In this document: in pieces, positions 10,867 through 20,769 of the stretch | Layout of the letters: every line of letters begins with the position of its first letter | Numbering within the stretch: position 1 is the stretch's first letter | DNA from: Hortaea werneckii | Taxonomy: Eukaryota; Ascomycota; Dothideomycetes; Mycosphaerellales; Teratosphaeriaceae | DNA: 64,000 nt | Assembly: GCA_037044905.1 (NCBI GenBank) | Contig: JBAOKB010000152.1 | Span: 32,501 to 96,500, forward strand | Direction: 5' to 3' | The notes under the pieces: generated by a model | The model's database searches: none | What the model was told of the DNA's origin: nothing | Seen by the model: only the letters and a program-made list of their open reading frames with translations | Position numbers and translations under genes: made by a program

Positions 10867-11562
10867 GTTGCCTCGGAGATGCTTGAAGGTCTGCCAATGC
10901 AAAGTGAGATGAGTATTGATGAATGTGTCGGACACCTTTGATGTTGTGTGAAATGGTTGTTGTCGACAGCCAGCAGAGAGAAGGAGGATGAAAACTCTTC
11001 GTGCGTGACCGGTGAGGCAACGGCGGGGACTCCCGCATTCGCATGAGGAAAGAACGACCCTCAGGTCCCAGGGGCTGCCTGAAGTTGGCGCCTGAGGCCC
11101 ACCGAGATTTGCCACCGCCATCCAGTCCGGTAGCGACATGTGCATTCACCCCCAACCCCTTCCATTTCGGAGGATATTCGTTCGGCGGAACATACTCATC
11201 TCACGTTGGTAATGCTCCTCCATCCTCAGCGACAGCATCATAGAAAGTCTGGCCTCGTGACGAGGCATCCTATGCTGACTCACCTCACGCCAGGCTCCAG
11301 CCGCCAAGAGCTGCCCAGGTGAGCGCGCTCGGCTTCGTATGCTGACATCCTTCGCTCTTTTCCCAATGCGGCATTGAAGCTGAGATGAGGTGCTACCATC
11401 CCCTCCCTCCTTCATAACACCTGACCATCCAGCATTATTCGCCCTTGTCTCCTTTCCTTCTCCCTTCTCCATCTTCGTGGTCTTCATCGCCGCCACTTTG
11501 CAGCGATATCCTCCTCACCATATCCATCGAATTGCTACCAGCGCAAAAATACAACCGCCATC
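10867..11562. other. Divergent intergenic region
   Basis: Lies between the minus-strand low-complexity gene and the nitronate monooxygenase on the plus strand. It holds their promoters; pyrimidine-rich stretches lie just before 11563. Frames here are shadows. Confidence 0.5.
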
Positions 11563-12651
11563 ATGTCCTTTCAAGCCTGCTTTCCCTGGGTAAAGCGGCC
11601 TTTTATAGCCAACGCACCTGTAAGTGCTTGTCAATCCTTCATCCTGTCAAATCTGCCTCGAAGCCAACTTCTCGTCCAGATGGCCGGCTTTGCCAATGCT
11701 CCGCTCGCTATAGCCGTATATCAAGCCGGAGGGCTCGGCTTCGTGGGGTCCGTCGACGACATGTCTGCACTCTCCAACAACCTCAGCCAGATCGAGAACG
11801 CCGTTCCCCGACACAACGGAATCCTCCCCATCGGAGTGGGCTTTCTCCCCTTCATCGTCAAAAAGGAAGAAGCGCTCCCGGTCCTGAATCGTTACCGTCC
11901 TGCTGCAGTCTGGCTCTTCGCAGCTAAGCACCTTTCCGACTACGCCACTTGGGTTGAGGACATTCGGGACCAGTCACCCGGAAGCCAAGTTATCATCCAG
12001 GTCGGCTCGGTTTCTGCAGCGGTGCGGATCGCGCAGGAAGCGCACCCGGATGCTTTGTGTATCCAGGGTCTGGACGCCGGCGGTCACGGGCTCGAAAAGG
12101 GTGCTGGAATCATCACGCTCTTACCTGAAGTGAGAGATGCACTCGCCTTGGAAGGGTATGGACACATCCCGCTCTTGGCCTCGGGCGGCATAGTCTGCGG
12201 ACGGAGTGCAGCCGCTGCCTTGACGCTTGGAGCGAAGGGCGTCGTGATGGGAACTCGATTCCTCGCCGCGACAGAAACGACAATGCATCCCGCATACCGT
12301 GCCGCCATCTTGGCCGCGAGTGAGGGCGCAGAGAGCACAGTGCGATCGAAGCTGTTCGATGAGCTGCGCGGACCGAACATCTGGCCGGAAGAGTACGATG
12401 GCCGGAGTCTGGTGATGGAGAGCTGGAGGGACCGCCTGAACGGAGTCAATCTCGATGAAATCAGGAAGTCACATGCGGAAGCAGTGAAGGCGGAGGATCA
12501 GGGGTATGCGGTCAATGGTAAAGGGCGAGCTGCTATCTGGGCAGGATCTGGAGTAGGCATGGTGCGGAAGGAGCAGTTGGCCGCCGAGATCTTGGAGGAG
12601 GTGAGGCGAGAGATTGGAGAGGCCTTTCAGAAAGCGAGGACTGTGGTGTGA
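11563..12651 (+). CDS. Nitronate monooxygenase (2-nitropropane dioxygenase family), 342 aa
   Basis: Exons 11563-11619 and 11680-12651. The 60-nt intron (GTAAGT ... TCCAG) is a multiple of three and leaves the frame open, but removing it yields IANAP joined to MAGFANAPLA, the family's conserved N-terminal strand. The FMN-dependent TIM-barrel enzyme oxidises nitronates and related anions to carbonyl plus nitrite. Visible motifs are YQAGGLGFVG, GLDAGGHG (residues 149-156, class II/fungal type) and LLASGGIVCGRSAAAAL with GAKGVVMGTRF at the phosphate site. Length fits. Likely a cytosolic detoxification enzyme guarding against nitro compounds such as 3-nitropropionate. Confidence 0.92.
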   Translation: MSFQACFPWVKRPFIANAPVSACQSFILSNLPRSQLLVQMAGFANAPLAIAVYQAGGLGFVGSVDDMSALSNNLSQIENAVPRHNGILPIGVGFLPFIVKKEEALPVLNRYRPAAVWLFAAKHLSDYATWVEDIRDQSPGSQVIIQVGSVSAAVRIAQEAHPDALCIQGLDAGGHGLEKGAGIITLLPEVRDALALEGYGHIPLLASGGIVCGRSAAAALTLGAKGVVMGTRFLAATETTMHPAYRAAILAASEGAESTVRSKLFDELRGPNIWPEEYDGRSLVMESWRDRLNGVNLDEIRKSHAEAVKAEDQGYAVNGKGRAAIWAGSGVGMVRKEQLAAEILEEVRREIGEAFQKARTVV

Positions 12652-12993
12652 GGCACTCTCAACTCTTTCACCTGCTTCGGTGGTAGCAAATTCAATCAGC
12701 ATGTGCAGCATTTGTATAAGACAACCATCGCACTTACTTCGTATTCGTGACCGTTCGCTCGCCTGGCATTTCCTATCACCGACGGGCGTCACCGTAGATC
12801 ATCTGAACAACCTCACTGTCTACTGTGTACAAGTGAAGGACGGTGCCGCACAAGCGTGCACATGTGCTGAAAGTGTACATTCCGGGTATCTCCAAACCAG
12901 ATCTATCCAAAGCTCTATCTGTATCAGCTCTTCAAATCCAGACAAATGTTCGCTCACATGCCCGCTCAAATGCCCGCTCAAATGCGGCCGTCT
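12652..12993. other. Intergenic region, convergent 3' ends
   Basis: Contains a 12-bp repeat in three copies at 12947-12982. The plus-strand frame across this stretch is low in information and probably not coding. Confidence 0.5.
12947..12982. repeat. 12-bp minisatellite, three copies
   Basis: The unit ATGCCCGCTCAA occurs twice exactly (12959-12970, 12971-12982) and once with changes (12947-12958, ATGTTCGCTCAC). Confidence 0.85.
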
Positions 12994-13937
12994 TTACTCT
13001 CCCTTGACATTTCCACTCCGCTCTTTTGACCTCGCGAGACCATGCGCACCCTCTCCGCGCCCGTTGACCTGCAAGTACATCCACCTCAGCATTACGGTGC
13101 TGATCCCCATGACCAGCGCGGCAAAAGCAAACAGCCCAGCCCGCTGCGGCGTATCCAAAATGTCAAAGATCGGGTAGGGATAGAAGCCATTAGCGCTGGC
13201 GCAGGTCTCGACCCAAAACCAGTAGCCGGCGGCGATGGCGCTGCTAAGCGCGAGGGCGGGGAGGAAGGCGATGGTGTAGGGCGGGGAGAAGAAGAGCAGG
13301 TCGATGACAAGGGCAAGGGCGGGGATAGCGTGGAAAGATAGGTCGGCGCCGAGGGAGATACGTGGAGCCCAGTCGGGCAGGACGAGCTTTCGATCGATCT
13401 GGGGAACGGTGTCAGCGGAAATGCGGGCCACGTGACTCTATGGTGTTCGCAAAGTCTTCTTACCGCCCGTAGGCCCCAGTATAATAAACTGATCAGGCAT
13501 TCCATGGGTGCGCTGGCCACACTCAGAGTATTCTTCATAACGAACAGGCGGTGGCTCAGCGTCAGGTCGGCCAGCAATGCCACAGCGAAGGTAGCGGTGG
13601 CCAGCGACAGACCGATGATGGTGAGGAACTGCATGTGCCAGCCATAGCTGTCGTTGAAGGGGTTCGGATAGCGGACGAGGTAATCGAAGGAGTAGGCGAA
13701 GGAGCACAGGACGCTCGACTGTCCGGCGTCAGCTCGTGATGTGAGAGATGGCGGGGCGGACGGTTACGTTGGTTGGCTTACATGGAGCAGCGCACTCATC
13801 CCTCTGCTGGGCGATGGCAACCGCTGCAGCGGATGTCGCTTGACAAGCTGCAGCGCCGCATCCGACGCCATCCGTGAGAGATGGGATGGGCGGCGCGGCG
13901 GAGCGGCGTGGACGGCGTTGCTGGAGAAGGAGGCCAT
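12994..13937 (-). CDS. FAR-17a/AIG1-like multispan membrane protein, 271 aa, three exons
   Basis: Exons (minus strand) 13937-13782, 13718-13464 and 13398-12994. The introns are 63 and 65 nt, both beginning GTAAG and ending CAG, and both in phase 0. Joined, the protein reads through RGMSALLH-SSVLCSFAYSF, then SYGWHMQFLTIIGLSLA, ALLADLTLSHRLFVMKNTL, PMECLISLLYWGLRA and LVIDLLFFSPPYTIAFLPA, with five to six hydrophobic helices. This layout matches the FAR-17a/AIG1 (ADTRP) family, whose animal members hydrolyse fatty-acid esters of hydroxy fatty acids using a Thr and a His within the membrane. Whether this fungal member has that activity is inference. Confidence 0.85.
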
Positions 13938-16119
13938 GTTGAAGGCGTGGATGGCCAGACGGTTGAAGAAATGCAGGCAATACCTACCTACCTTGTTGTC
14001 TGATATAGTGAGCAGACCTCATCTACGGACGAGGGTGGACAATTGAAAATCAGGTCCACCATAGCGCTCGCGGAACATGGATCGACTTTTCATGTCGCCA
14101 TCACGTCATATCCACGTGGGTGATCTCCGGTAGGGCCAGATCGGGAGCCTTCTCTCCGAGATCTGTTTCTGACTTCAGAGTGTCCACCACACTTGCATGG
14201 AATCAGAAGGGCAGCGCCTAGCAATCAGAGTCACTTGCATGCATGGTCATGAAGCGCCGCCTAAATCCAACTAGGCGACTTTAGAGCACAATCTCGAACA
14301 GAACCCGATTGCCTTGCCTTTCATCACCAAGTTTATCACCGCTAAGCCTTGATTGCTATTCATTGTACGACGATTCCAGTCGTCGTGCCCACTTTGGCCA
14401 ATTTCATATTCGGGAATGCTCTTCATGATATTTCCCTCGACATCTGGATTCATTGGCTCGGTCCCAGCCGTTGGTGGACACGATGGTGATGACGAGTGAT
14501 GATTGCTTGTCACAGCCCTGAAGGGCACCGTGTAGACTAATGAATCAGTTGCTGGGCCGTTGCGTTTGCGGAAAGGCTTGCATGGTCATTTTTGGTAGAG
14601 CGCACAACGGGGAATAATCTGGACTTGGACATACCGACAATGGCTCGTGTGTCGTACAGGTTCCAATACAGGAATTTAGACGTCTAGCTTACGGCTCGTT
14701 ACTTCTTGCGCCCTTGTAGCTCATCCAAAACCATGCGTTTAGAGACACTGCCATGTGCATAGTGCTTACTTACATGACCCAAGATCGACTCGAATGCCCG
14801 AATTGAACGGTTAGAGACTACTTGTACATCTCCGACGGCTTTAGCTCATTTCGGTAACGAACAGACTGTGCCCCTGTGTTGTAAACCAAGAGTCAGAGCT
14901 CTTTGTAGCTCCACCGCCATACTTACAATTGAAGGTTTTCGCGCTGATCTAGCGCCTTTATGAAGCGCCACGAACGTGCTTGACTTGTGAAATTAGCCTA
15001 GCGCCCTTTCGAGCCCCGCTGGCTTAAACTGGACAATGAGCCCCAGTTCATCAGTGGTGATAATTGTCAGATCTCGGTCCTACGGGACAATATCTCTATC
15101 GATGATGGAAGACGAAGTAGTCAAGAAATGAAGAGTGTTCAGGGAACCCTTAAGGGCCAATGTGAGAACCCTGTCTGCTACGCATTGTTCCGCCAGCTCG
15201 CAGTCGAGCTGCATATGGCGAGAGATGTTGTAGTTGCTGGGCACTGATCTCGAAAGTTTGCCAGGCAGCAGGCCATTTTGATCTAATAAGTGGGATGTCA
15301 TGTCACAAAAACAATGAAACAGTTTCGGGGCAGCAAATTAGTCCGCCTGCCAATGGGATAGCGGGAGGTGGATTCTCGACAATCGGCAGTCGGCTGCATC
15401 ATCAACAACGAGCTGAGCACGAGATGTGCAACACAATGTCGGAAGTGTGATGGGAAGGGGTTCAAGGCGACCTGAAGTCCACCTACACTGTATGTAGTGG
15501 GCAGCTGCCTCAGTCGGTGATGAGTCGTTCCGGCCTCGGGAGTCCACGGCGCACCGCTACCGAAGCCCTATCAGACGACCCCATGGGCGATGAAGGTAAT
15601 GGCCGGGAACCTTATCGCCGCCGCCGCCGCGACGCCGCTGTTTGCTGACTCCGCGGCGCGAAATACGTCGAATGTTTCAACCGTTTCATTGACGAGAAAC
15701 ACTGTGGATAGAACGGTCCCCGATTGACTCTCATCACCCGTCCCCCGATATCTTTACGACTGTCGCGCAAGTGTAGATGCCTCCGCTTGCGCGATATCGA
15801 CACCGCGCCACCGCTTTGCGCGTCGCCGAACAGTGCCGTAGCAGGTAGGCAGATGCGGGAGGCGCCTTTCTCAGAGCGCCCTTCCAGTCGCTAGCGAGTC
15901 GTGACCAAGACGCATGGAACTATGAAGTGAAAGTACGGCCATTTCTCCTACACCGAGGACTTTCCGTGAGTCCTCCATCGCGGCAGCCGATCCCAGACGG
16001 ACGACACACCCGAGTTGCACACAGCCCTGGCAGTTGTCAAAGGTTGTACGAGAAAGAGGGCAGACAGGACGTGGATCTACAGGTCGCAGAGGTTACGCGT
16101 TGAGAGTACATCCGCTGTC
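13938..16119. other. 2.2-kb gene-poor stretch
   Basis: Lies between two divergent genes. Open frames are few and short. There is no sign of the heavy C-to-T mutation seen in the 35-42 kb transposon, no LTR and no RNA gene. The last 0.5 kb should be the leader and promoter of the zinc-cluster regulator. Confidence 0.5.
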
Positions 16120-18543
16120 ATGCCGCGGCCGAAGAAGGAGGGCACGGGCGAACCCAAGAAGAGAAGTCGCACTGGCTGCTGGCCGTGCAAGGCACGAAAG
16201 GTGAAGTGTGGTGAGGAGAAACCTGTGTGCACCAACTGCGCCAAGAGTGGGGAGACATGCGACTACAGCATCAAATTGAACTGGGGCGGCCGGAGTGGAG
16301 GAGATAAGGATGGCAGCCCGGCGGAGTCAGCAGGTCTTTTCACCTTCGTGTCGCCACCCACCTCGGCGGCGGCACCGCCGACCTCAGCGGGATCTCCGGC
16401 GAAGAACAAGGCAGCGGGCAGGGAGCATGTCTTTTCCGCACAGCACATCCAGGCAGCGCCAGATCGCCCGCGCAACCAGGGACAGCGGCCTGCGAATCAG
16501 CCGGGACCCAAGGTCGATCCGAGACTCAACCAGTGGGCACAGCGCTCGCATCGGCAAGGGGTTCAGCACTCGCCATTTGGTCTGTTGCAACAACGAAATT
16601 CTTCAGACTCTGCTCCTGGACTTCCTCCATCAGACCCCGGATCCGCCCCAACGAATGCTCACATGAAACGTGACGAATTCAGATGGTCACCACAGCACAG
16701 TGCCAAGCGATTGAAACTCAGCTCTGCTCACGACACGCATTATAGCCAGCCGAGCCCAGCGTTTGCCGTGCCGCCGTATCCTCAGTCTCATCACGACCAG
16801 TCCCCGGCTACCACCAACTACACGCCGCACAGCATCAACAGTATTGTACATACACCAGCCACGCCCAGCTCCAGCATCAACTCCGGATCGCCGCATCCGC
16901 CTCAATCGGCTTCACTTCAGGTCCAAGACCCGCCAGATCTGCGCAGACTATCCGTCAAGTCCCTGCTTTCGGAACCAGCCGAAGAACCTGAGCGTCCGCG
17001 CTTTTCAGTCAGCCATGACAGCCACCGTCACCGTACCTATGGCTTCGACCATGGTTTGCCAGACTACGACATCCCCCATAACAATGACAACGCCGCCATT
17101 CTTCCCGAGTCTCCTGACATGCGCCGAACAAGCGGCGCACCTTCCGAAACAGGAAGCTCCTCGAATCACTCTGCACCTCTCGCCTTTGAGCGTGGTGGCT
17201 ATTACGACTCGCCAGTGCCAATCCGGATACCACGCTTTCTCGAGCCATTACCAGACGAGCTACTGAATAATAACATGAACCTGCTGTACTTTCATCATTT
17301 CATTAATCACACCGGCCGTATCATGGTCCCACACGATTGTCCAGAGAATCCTTTCAGAGGCGTCCTACCGCAAATGGCTATCCGCAACACACAGCTTCTC
17401 CATCTTCTCCTCACTTTCTCCGCCTCGCACCGCGCACGCCTGCTCGACCACCCAGAGCCAGCCAATCGCATCGCAGAATGGATGTCCGACGTCCTTCCCG
17501 CCCTCCGTCAAGCCCTGACGACTCCACGCTCGCCTGGCTCACAGCCCTCCGACCCTACCGATCCCTCATCGCTTGCACCCCTCGCCACCGCCATCATGCT
17601 GGCTAGTTTGGAAATCATTTCCCCGCATACCTTCGCCGTGCAGATTCCATGGCAGCACCATTTGAACATTGCTCGACAGATGATTATCCAGACAGGCGGG
17701 CTTCATCATCTTGCTCAGAAGGCGGACGGAGCGAAAGACAAAGCCATATTCTTCTTGAGCAGATGGTTCGCCTACCTCGACGTGCTGGGCTCATTATCTT
17801 CGGGCAGCAGGGGAGGCGTGCCAGGTGGCGATCACGCGCCACTAGACGGTGCATATCTGGAAGATGGCGGCGGGGCGTGGTTGGTGAATCGAAGCGATGA
17901 GGAGATTTACCAAATCGATTGCTTCTTTGGCTTCTCCGGACGATGCATCGCGTTGCTGGCGCAGTTGGCTGAGCTCACTTCGAAGTGTGATCGGGAGAGG
18001 ATCGACAAGATCACTGGCAATGTCGTAGAAGGTTGGCGACCACCGCAAGACGTTCAGACAAAGGCATGGGAATTGAAGATGAGGCTTGAGGCCAGCGCGA
18101 CGACGGTGTTCCGTGGTTGCATGCACACTGACTCCGATGACGGTGCTTCAGGGCTACACGGAGAAGGGAAGGAAGAGGACGATGCAGACGAGATCTATGC
18201 GACGAACGAGGCCTACCACTGGGCGGCGCTCATAAACCTCCTTCGCCGTGTGCTCGGATTTTCCTCTGATCATCCGGAAGTTCAGCACAACGTCCGCCGC
18301 GTGAGTCGCAGTCTTGGACTTATCCGGCCTGGGAGCACGGCCGAGAGCTGTCTTCTGTTCCCGATATTTAGCGCTGGCTGCGAAACTCAGGGGGAGAAGG
18401 AGAGAAAGGCGTTCATGGAACGCTTGCGAAGTGTAGAGGGCTGGGGTATGTCACATGTAGGACGTGCGAAGGAGTTGATGGAGAGGGTGTGGACGACGGG
18501 ACAGCCTTGGGAGGGCATGGTGGGTGGGGAGTTCTTTGGCTGA
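16120..18543 (+). CDS. Zn2Cys6 transcription factor with Fungal_trans_2-type domain, 807 aa
   Basis: The start is the ATG at 16120 (MPRPKKEGTGEPKKRSR); the frame upstream lacks an ATG. A zinc cluster follows at once: C20-x2-C23-x6-C30-x6-C37-x2-C40-x6-C47, preceded by a basic KKRSRTG arm. Residues about 60 to 390 are Ser/Pro/His-rich and disordered. The C-terminal half is a helical regulatory domain containing LLHLLLTFSASHRARLLDHPEP and HHLNIARQMIIQTGG, typical of fungal transcription factor domain 2 proteins. No intron is needed. Expected to bind DNA in the nucleus as a pathway regulator. No biosynthetic cluster surrounds it, so its targets are unknown. Confidence 0.92.
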   Translation: MPRPKKEGTGEPKKRSRTGCWPCKARKVKCGEEKPVCTNCAKSGETCDYSIKLNWGGRSGGDKDGSPAESAGLFTFVSPPTSAAAPPTSAGSPAKNKAAGREHVFSAQHIQAAPDRPRNQGQRPANQPGPKVDPRLNQWAQRSHRQGVQHSPFGLLQQRNSSDSAPGLPPSDPGSAPTNAHMKRDEFRWSPQHSAKRLKLSSAHDTHYSQPSPAFAVPPYPQSHHDQSPATTNYTPHSINSIVHTPATPSSSINSGSPHPPQSASLQVQDPPDLRRLSVKSLLSEPAEEPERPRFSVSHDSHRHRTYGFDHGLPDYDIPHNNDNAAILPESPDMRRTSGAPSETGSSSNHSAPLAFERGGYYDSPVPIRIPRFLEPLPDELLNNNMNLLYFHHFINHTGRIMVPHDCPENPFRGVLPQMAIRNTQLLHLLLTFSASHRARLLDHPEPANRIAEWMSDVLPALRQALTTPRSPGSQPSDPTDPSSLAPLATAIMLASLEIISPHTFAVQIPWQHHLNIARQMIIQTGGLHHLAQKADGAKDKAIFFLSRWFAYLDVLGSLSSGSRGGVPGGDHAPLDGAYLEDGGGAWLVNRSDEEIYQIDCFFGFSGRCIALLAQLAELTSKCDRERIDKITGNVVEGWRPPQDVQTKAWELKMRLEASATTVFRGCMHTDSDDGASGLHGEGKEEDDADEIYATNEAYHWAALINLLRRVLGFSSDHPEVQHNVRRVSRSLGLIRPGSTAESCLLFPIFSAGCETQGEKERKAFMERLRSVEGWGMSHVGRAKELMERVWTTGQPWEGMVGGEFFG

Positions 18544-19203
18544 TGTCGAAAGCGGATTCCGGATCAGAAGACGATCACACTTCAATGGACTGGTATACAG
18601 TGTCACGATGATACGAATGATGGCTGCACATGTAGAAACTGCAACGTGATCGATAGCTATGAGTAGATAATAACGAGGCAACCCTCGATCGGGAAGTGTA
18701 GCTGCCGAAACACGAGATTTCTACAAACAGCGCTACATATTATCTTAATTTTTCCGTTTCCGAAACAGTCATCAGATACAAATCAATACTTTAGATCATG
18801 GCACGAAGAAGATGTAATTTGGCGCGATAAGTGCACTTCCCTGTTGTCCACATATCAGAAGGACTCTCCGCCGCATCGCCGAGACACTCCGCAGCTGAAA
18901 GATCAAAGACACATTACTTTTTACACATCCCATCTTGACCCGGTTGCATGCATGCTGCAAATGCAAGACTGGGGTAATTGAAACGAGCGACCTATCTCCT
19001 AGCAACACATGCAGGGGTTTTTACTGCCGCCGAGAGCGACATGTCTAGGACGGATGAGGCGTGGCTAGCGCCTCGCCAATGCATGTCTTGCCGCCGCCTG
19101 CAACAGGTATGAGCATTCACAACCAAGTTCTCGTTTTCCACACGGATGGCATGTTCTCCTCGAACACATCACATTGCGAGTTCGGGCGAAGAGCGACATT
19201 ACG
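18544..19203. other. Intergenic region
   Basis: Lies between two plus-strand genes. It is somewhat AT-rich in the middle (18720-18800), as expected of 3' flanking DNA. No supported gene. Confidence 0.5.
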
Positions 19204-20139
19204 ATGGTAGACGTGGCAGCGATCACCGTCGCGGTCATCTCGCTCGCATCATCCCTCCTCACCGCCGTAGCCGGGGGCTGGTGGGCGTACTACAGCGAAG
19301 AACGCAAAGACAGGAGAGCAACGGACCGGCTGCTGCGAAAATATCGCGATCCGCTTCTGCTTGCCGCACAGGATCTCCAAGCCCGGCTGTTCAATCTCGT
19401 CGAGCTGTCAATCACCGATGCGTTCATGGATGCGGGAGAGAGGTGTGAAGATTCGCTGTTTATCTACACGGCCTTTCTCTTCGGCCAGTACTTGTGTTGG
19501 GTGTATATCTTGCGTCGGCAGACGCAATTCCTCTGCTTTACCACCGAGGAGCGATCTTCGACTAAGACGCTGGTCGAGGATTTGGATCGCATCAAGATCG
19601 TTCTGAATACTGACCGCTATGGGAAACTACCTTTCATGCTGTGGAAGGGAGATCAGATAGCTATTGGTGAACTGATGTGTGTGAAAGAAGGAGATGAGTT
19701 GATGTGCATGGGGTATTCCGCCTTCAATGCGAAGTGGAAGCAGTCGCAGCAGTTGCAAGCCCAGTCGCCTAGTCACCTCAATGGCACTGGTGGACTAGAT
19801 GGAGTCTCAAATTCATCCGAGAAGCCCATTGCCGCATTTGATGAAGCGAATGTTTTTCGCCGCTGGTTCACACCTATTGAGGACGGCATCCGCGACCTCC
19901 ACGACGCACGACAACGCAAGATGTATTGCCCAGACGATCGCCTGCGCCGTCTTCAACACTGTCTGGCCGACCTCATATATGCTTTGGACCCAAACGGCAT
20001 CCGTGCGGTCAAAGATTCCACCAAGGTTCGACCAGCCGAACACTGCCCCTGCTCTTCATGTGGGACGGCCTTGCACCGCGCGACGAGTATCGGCCGGAAT
20101 GGAACAGTTGTGGGTGCTCGAGGGCAAGACATGGCTTAG
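19204..20139 (+). CDS. Fungal conserved hypothetical protein with N-terminal membrane segment, 311 aa
   Basis: Starts at the ATG at 19204. Residues 4 to 27 are hydrophobic (AAITVAVISLASSLLTAVAGGWWAY), giving an N-terminal anchor. Next come YYSEERKDRRA, a DPLLLAAQDLQARLFNLVEL helix, LFIYTAFLFGQYLCWVYILRRQTQFL and, late, RLRRLQHCLADLIYALDPNGIR. These match a widespread but uncharacterised family of filamentous fungi as I remember it. The last 40 residues are Cys-rich and less typical, so an unrecognised intron near 20010-20090 is possible. Function unknown. Confidence 0.7.
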   Translation: MVDVAAITVAVISLASSLLTAVAGGWWAYYSEERKDRRATDRLLRKYRDPLLLAAQDLQARLFNLVELSITDAFMDAGERCEDSLFIYTAFLFGQYLCWVYILRRQTQFLCFTTEERSSTKTLVEDLDRIKIVLNTDRYGKLPFMLWKGDQIAIGELMCVKEGDELMCMGYSAFNAKWKQSQQLQAQSPSHLNGTGGLDGVSNSSEKPIAAFDEANVFRRWFTPIEDGIRDLHDARQRKMYCPDDRLRRLQHCLADLIYALDPNGIRAVKDSTKVRPAEHCPCSSCGTALHRATSIGRNGTVVGARGQDMA

Positions 20140-20769
20140 GAAGCCTTGTACTGCATCGATTAAGGCGACGGCGTAAGTATTGGCAGCTGAGGGAATCTCG
20201 GGCATCTCACGTTTCCTGTTTCATCTCTTCGACAAAGGAAATGAACTGACGTGACATCATCTGCTGGTCTGGAATGCATGTACAATTTGTTTCCTTAAGC
20301 ATTCTCCGACTTGGCTACCAGATGTCTAAGACTCGTTCAAACTGACTTTGCGAAAGGTTAACATCATCGCACGTAGTGTTTGTCATAAATCTTTTCTTCC
20401 TCACTATCACTCCCGTCAATACAATCTTGAAGAGTAATCTGACAAGGGACTAATGAACGTTGACGTGGCGAAATCATTTCAGTTCTCTCGTATTACACAC
20501 ACTACTCTGCCTCTTGAAAGGATTTACGTATAGATATTTAATTGAGTTGGTGAACGTGTCTCTCGAGAAATGATTTGTCATCCATTGATCAGCTCGAACG
20601 ACGCCGTGCCGCATCCGGCGTTGAGACAAAAGAAATTCAAAGGAAAATGACCTACCACTGACTCAAAGCGAGACTATGTCTTTGTTCTGCTTACCATGCC
20701 TTTTTTTCATGTTCGTACCGCCGAGTGTCGAGGGCATGAGGCAAGTCAGTAGGTATCATAAGCAGCGAG
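20140..20769. other. AT-richer intergenic region
   Basis: Lies upstream of the Ulp1-like gene. There is moderate AT bias and no coherent frame, repeat or RNA gene. Confidence 0.5.

Noticed and set aside
16015..16119. Longer N-terminus of the zinc-cluster regulator
   Set aside because: The upstream extension has no ATG. The ATG at 16120 precedes the usual short basic arm of the zinc cluster.
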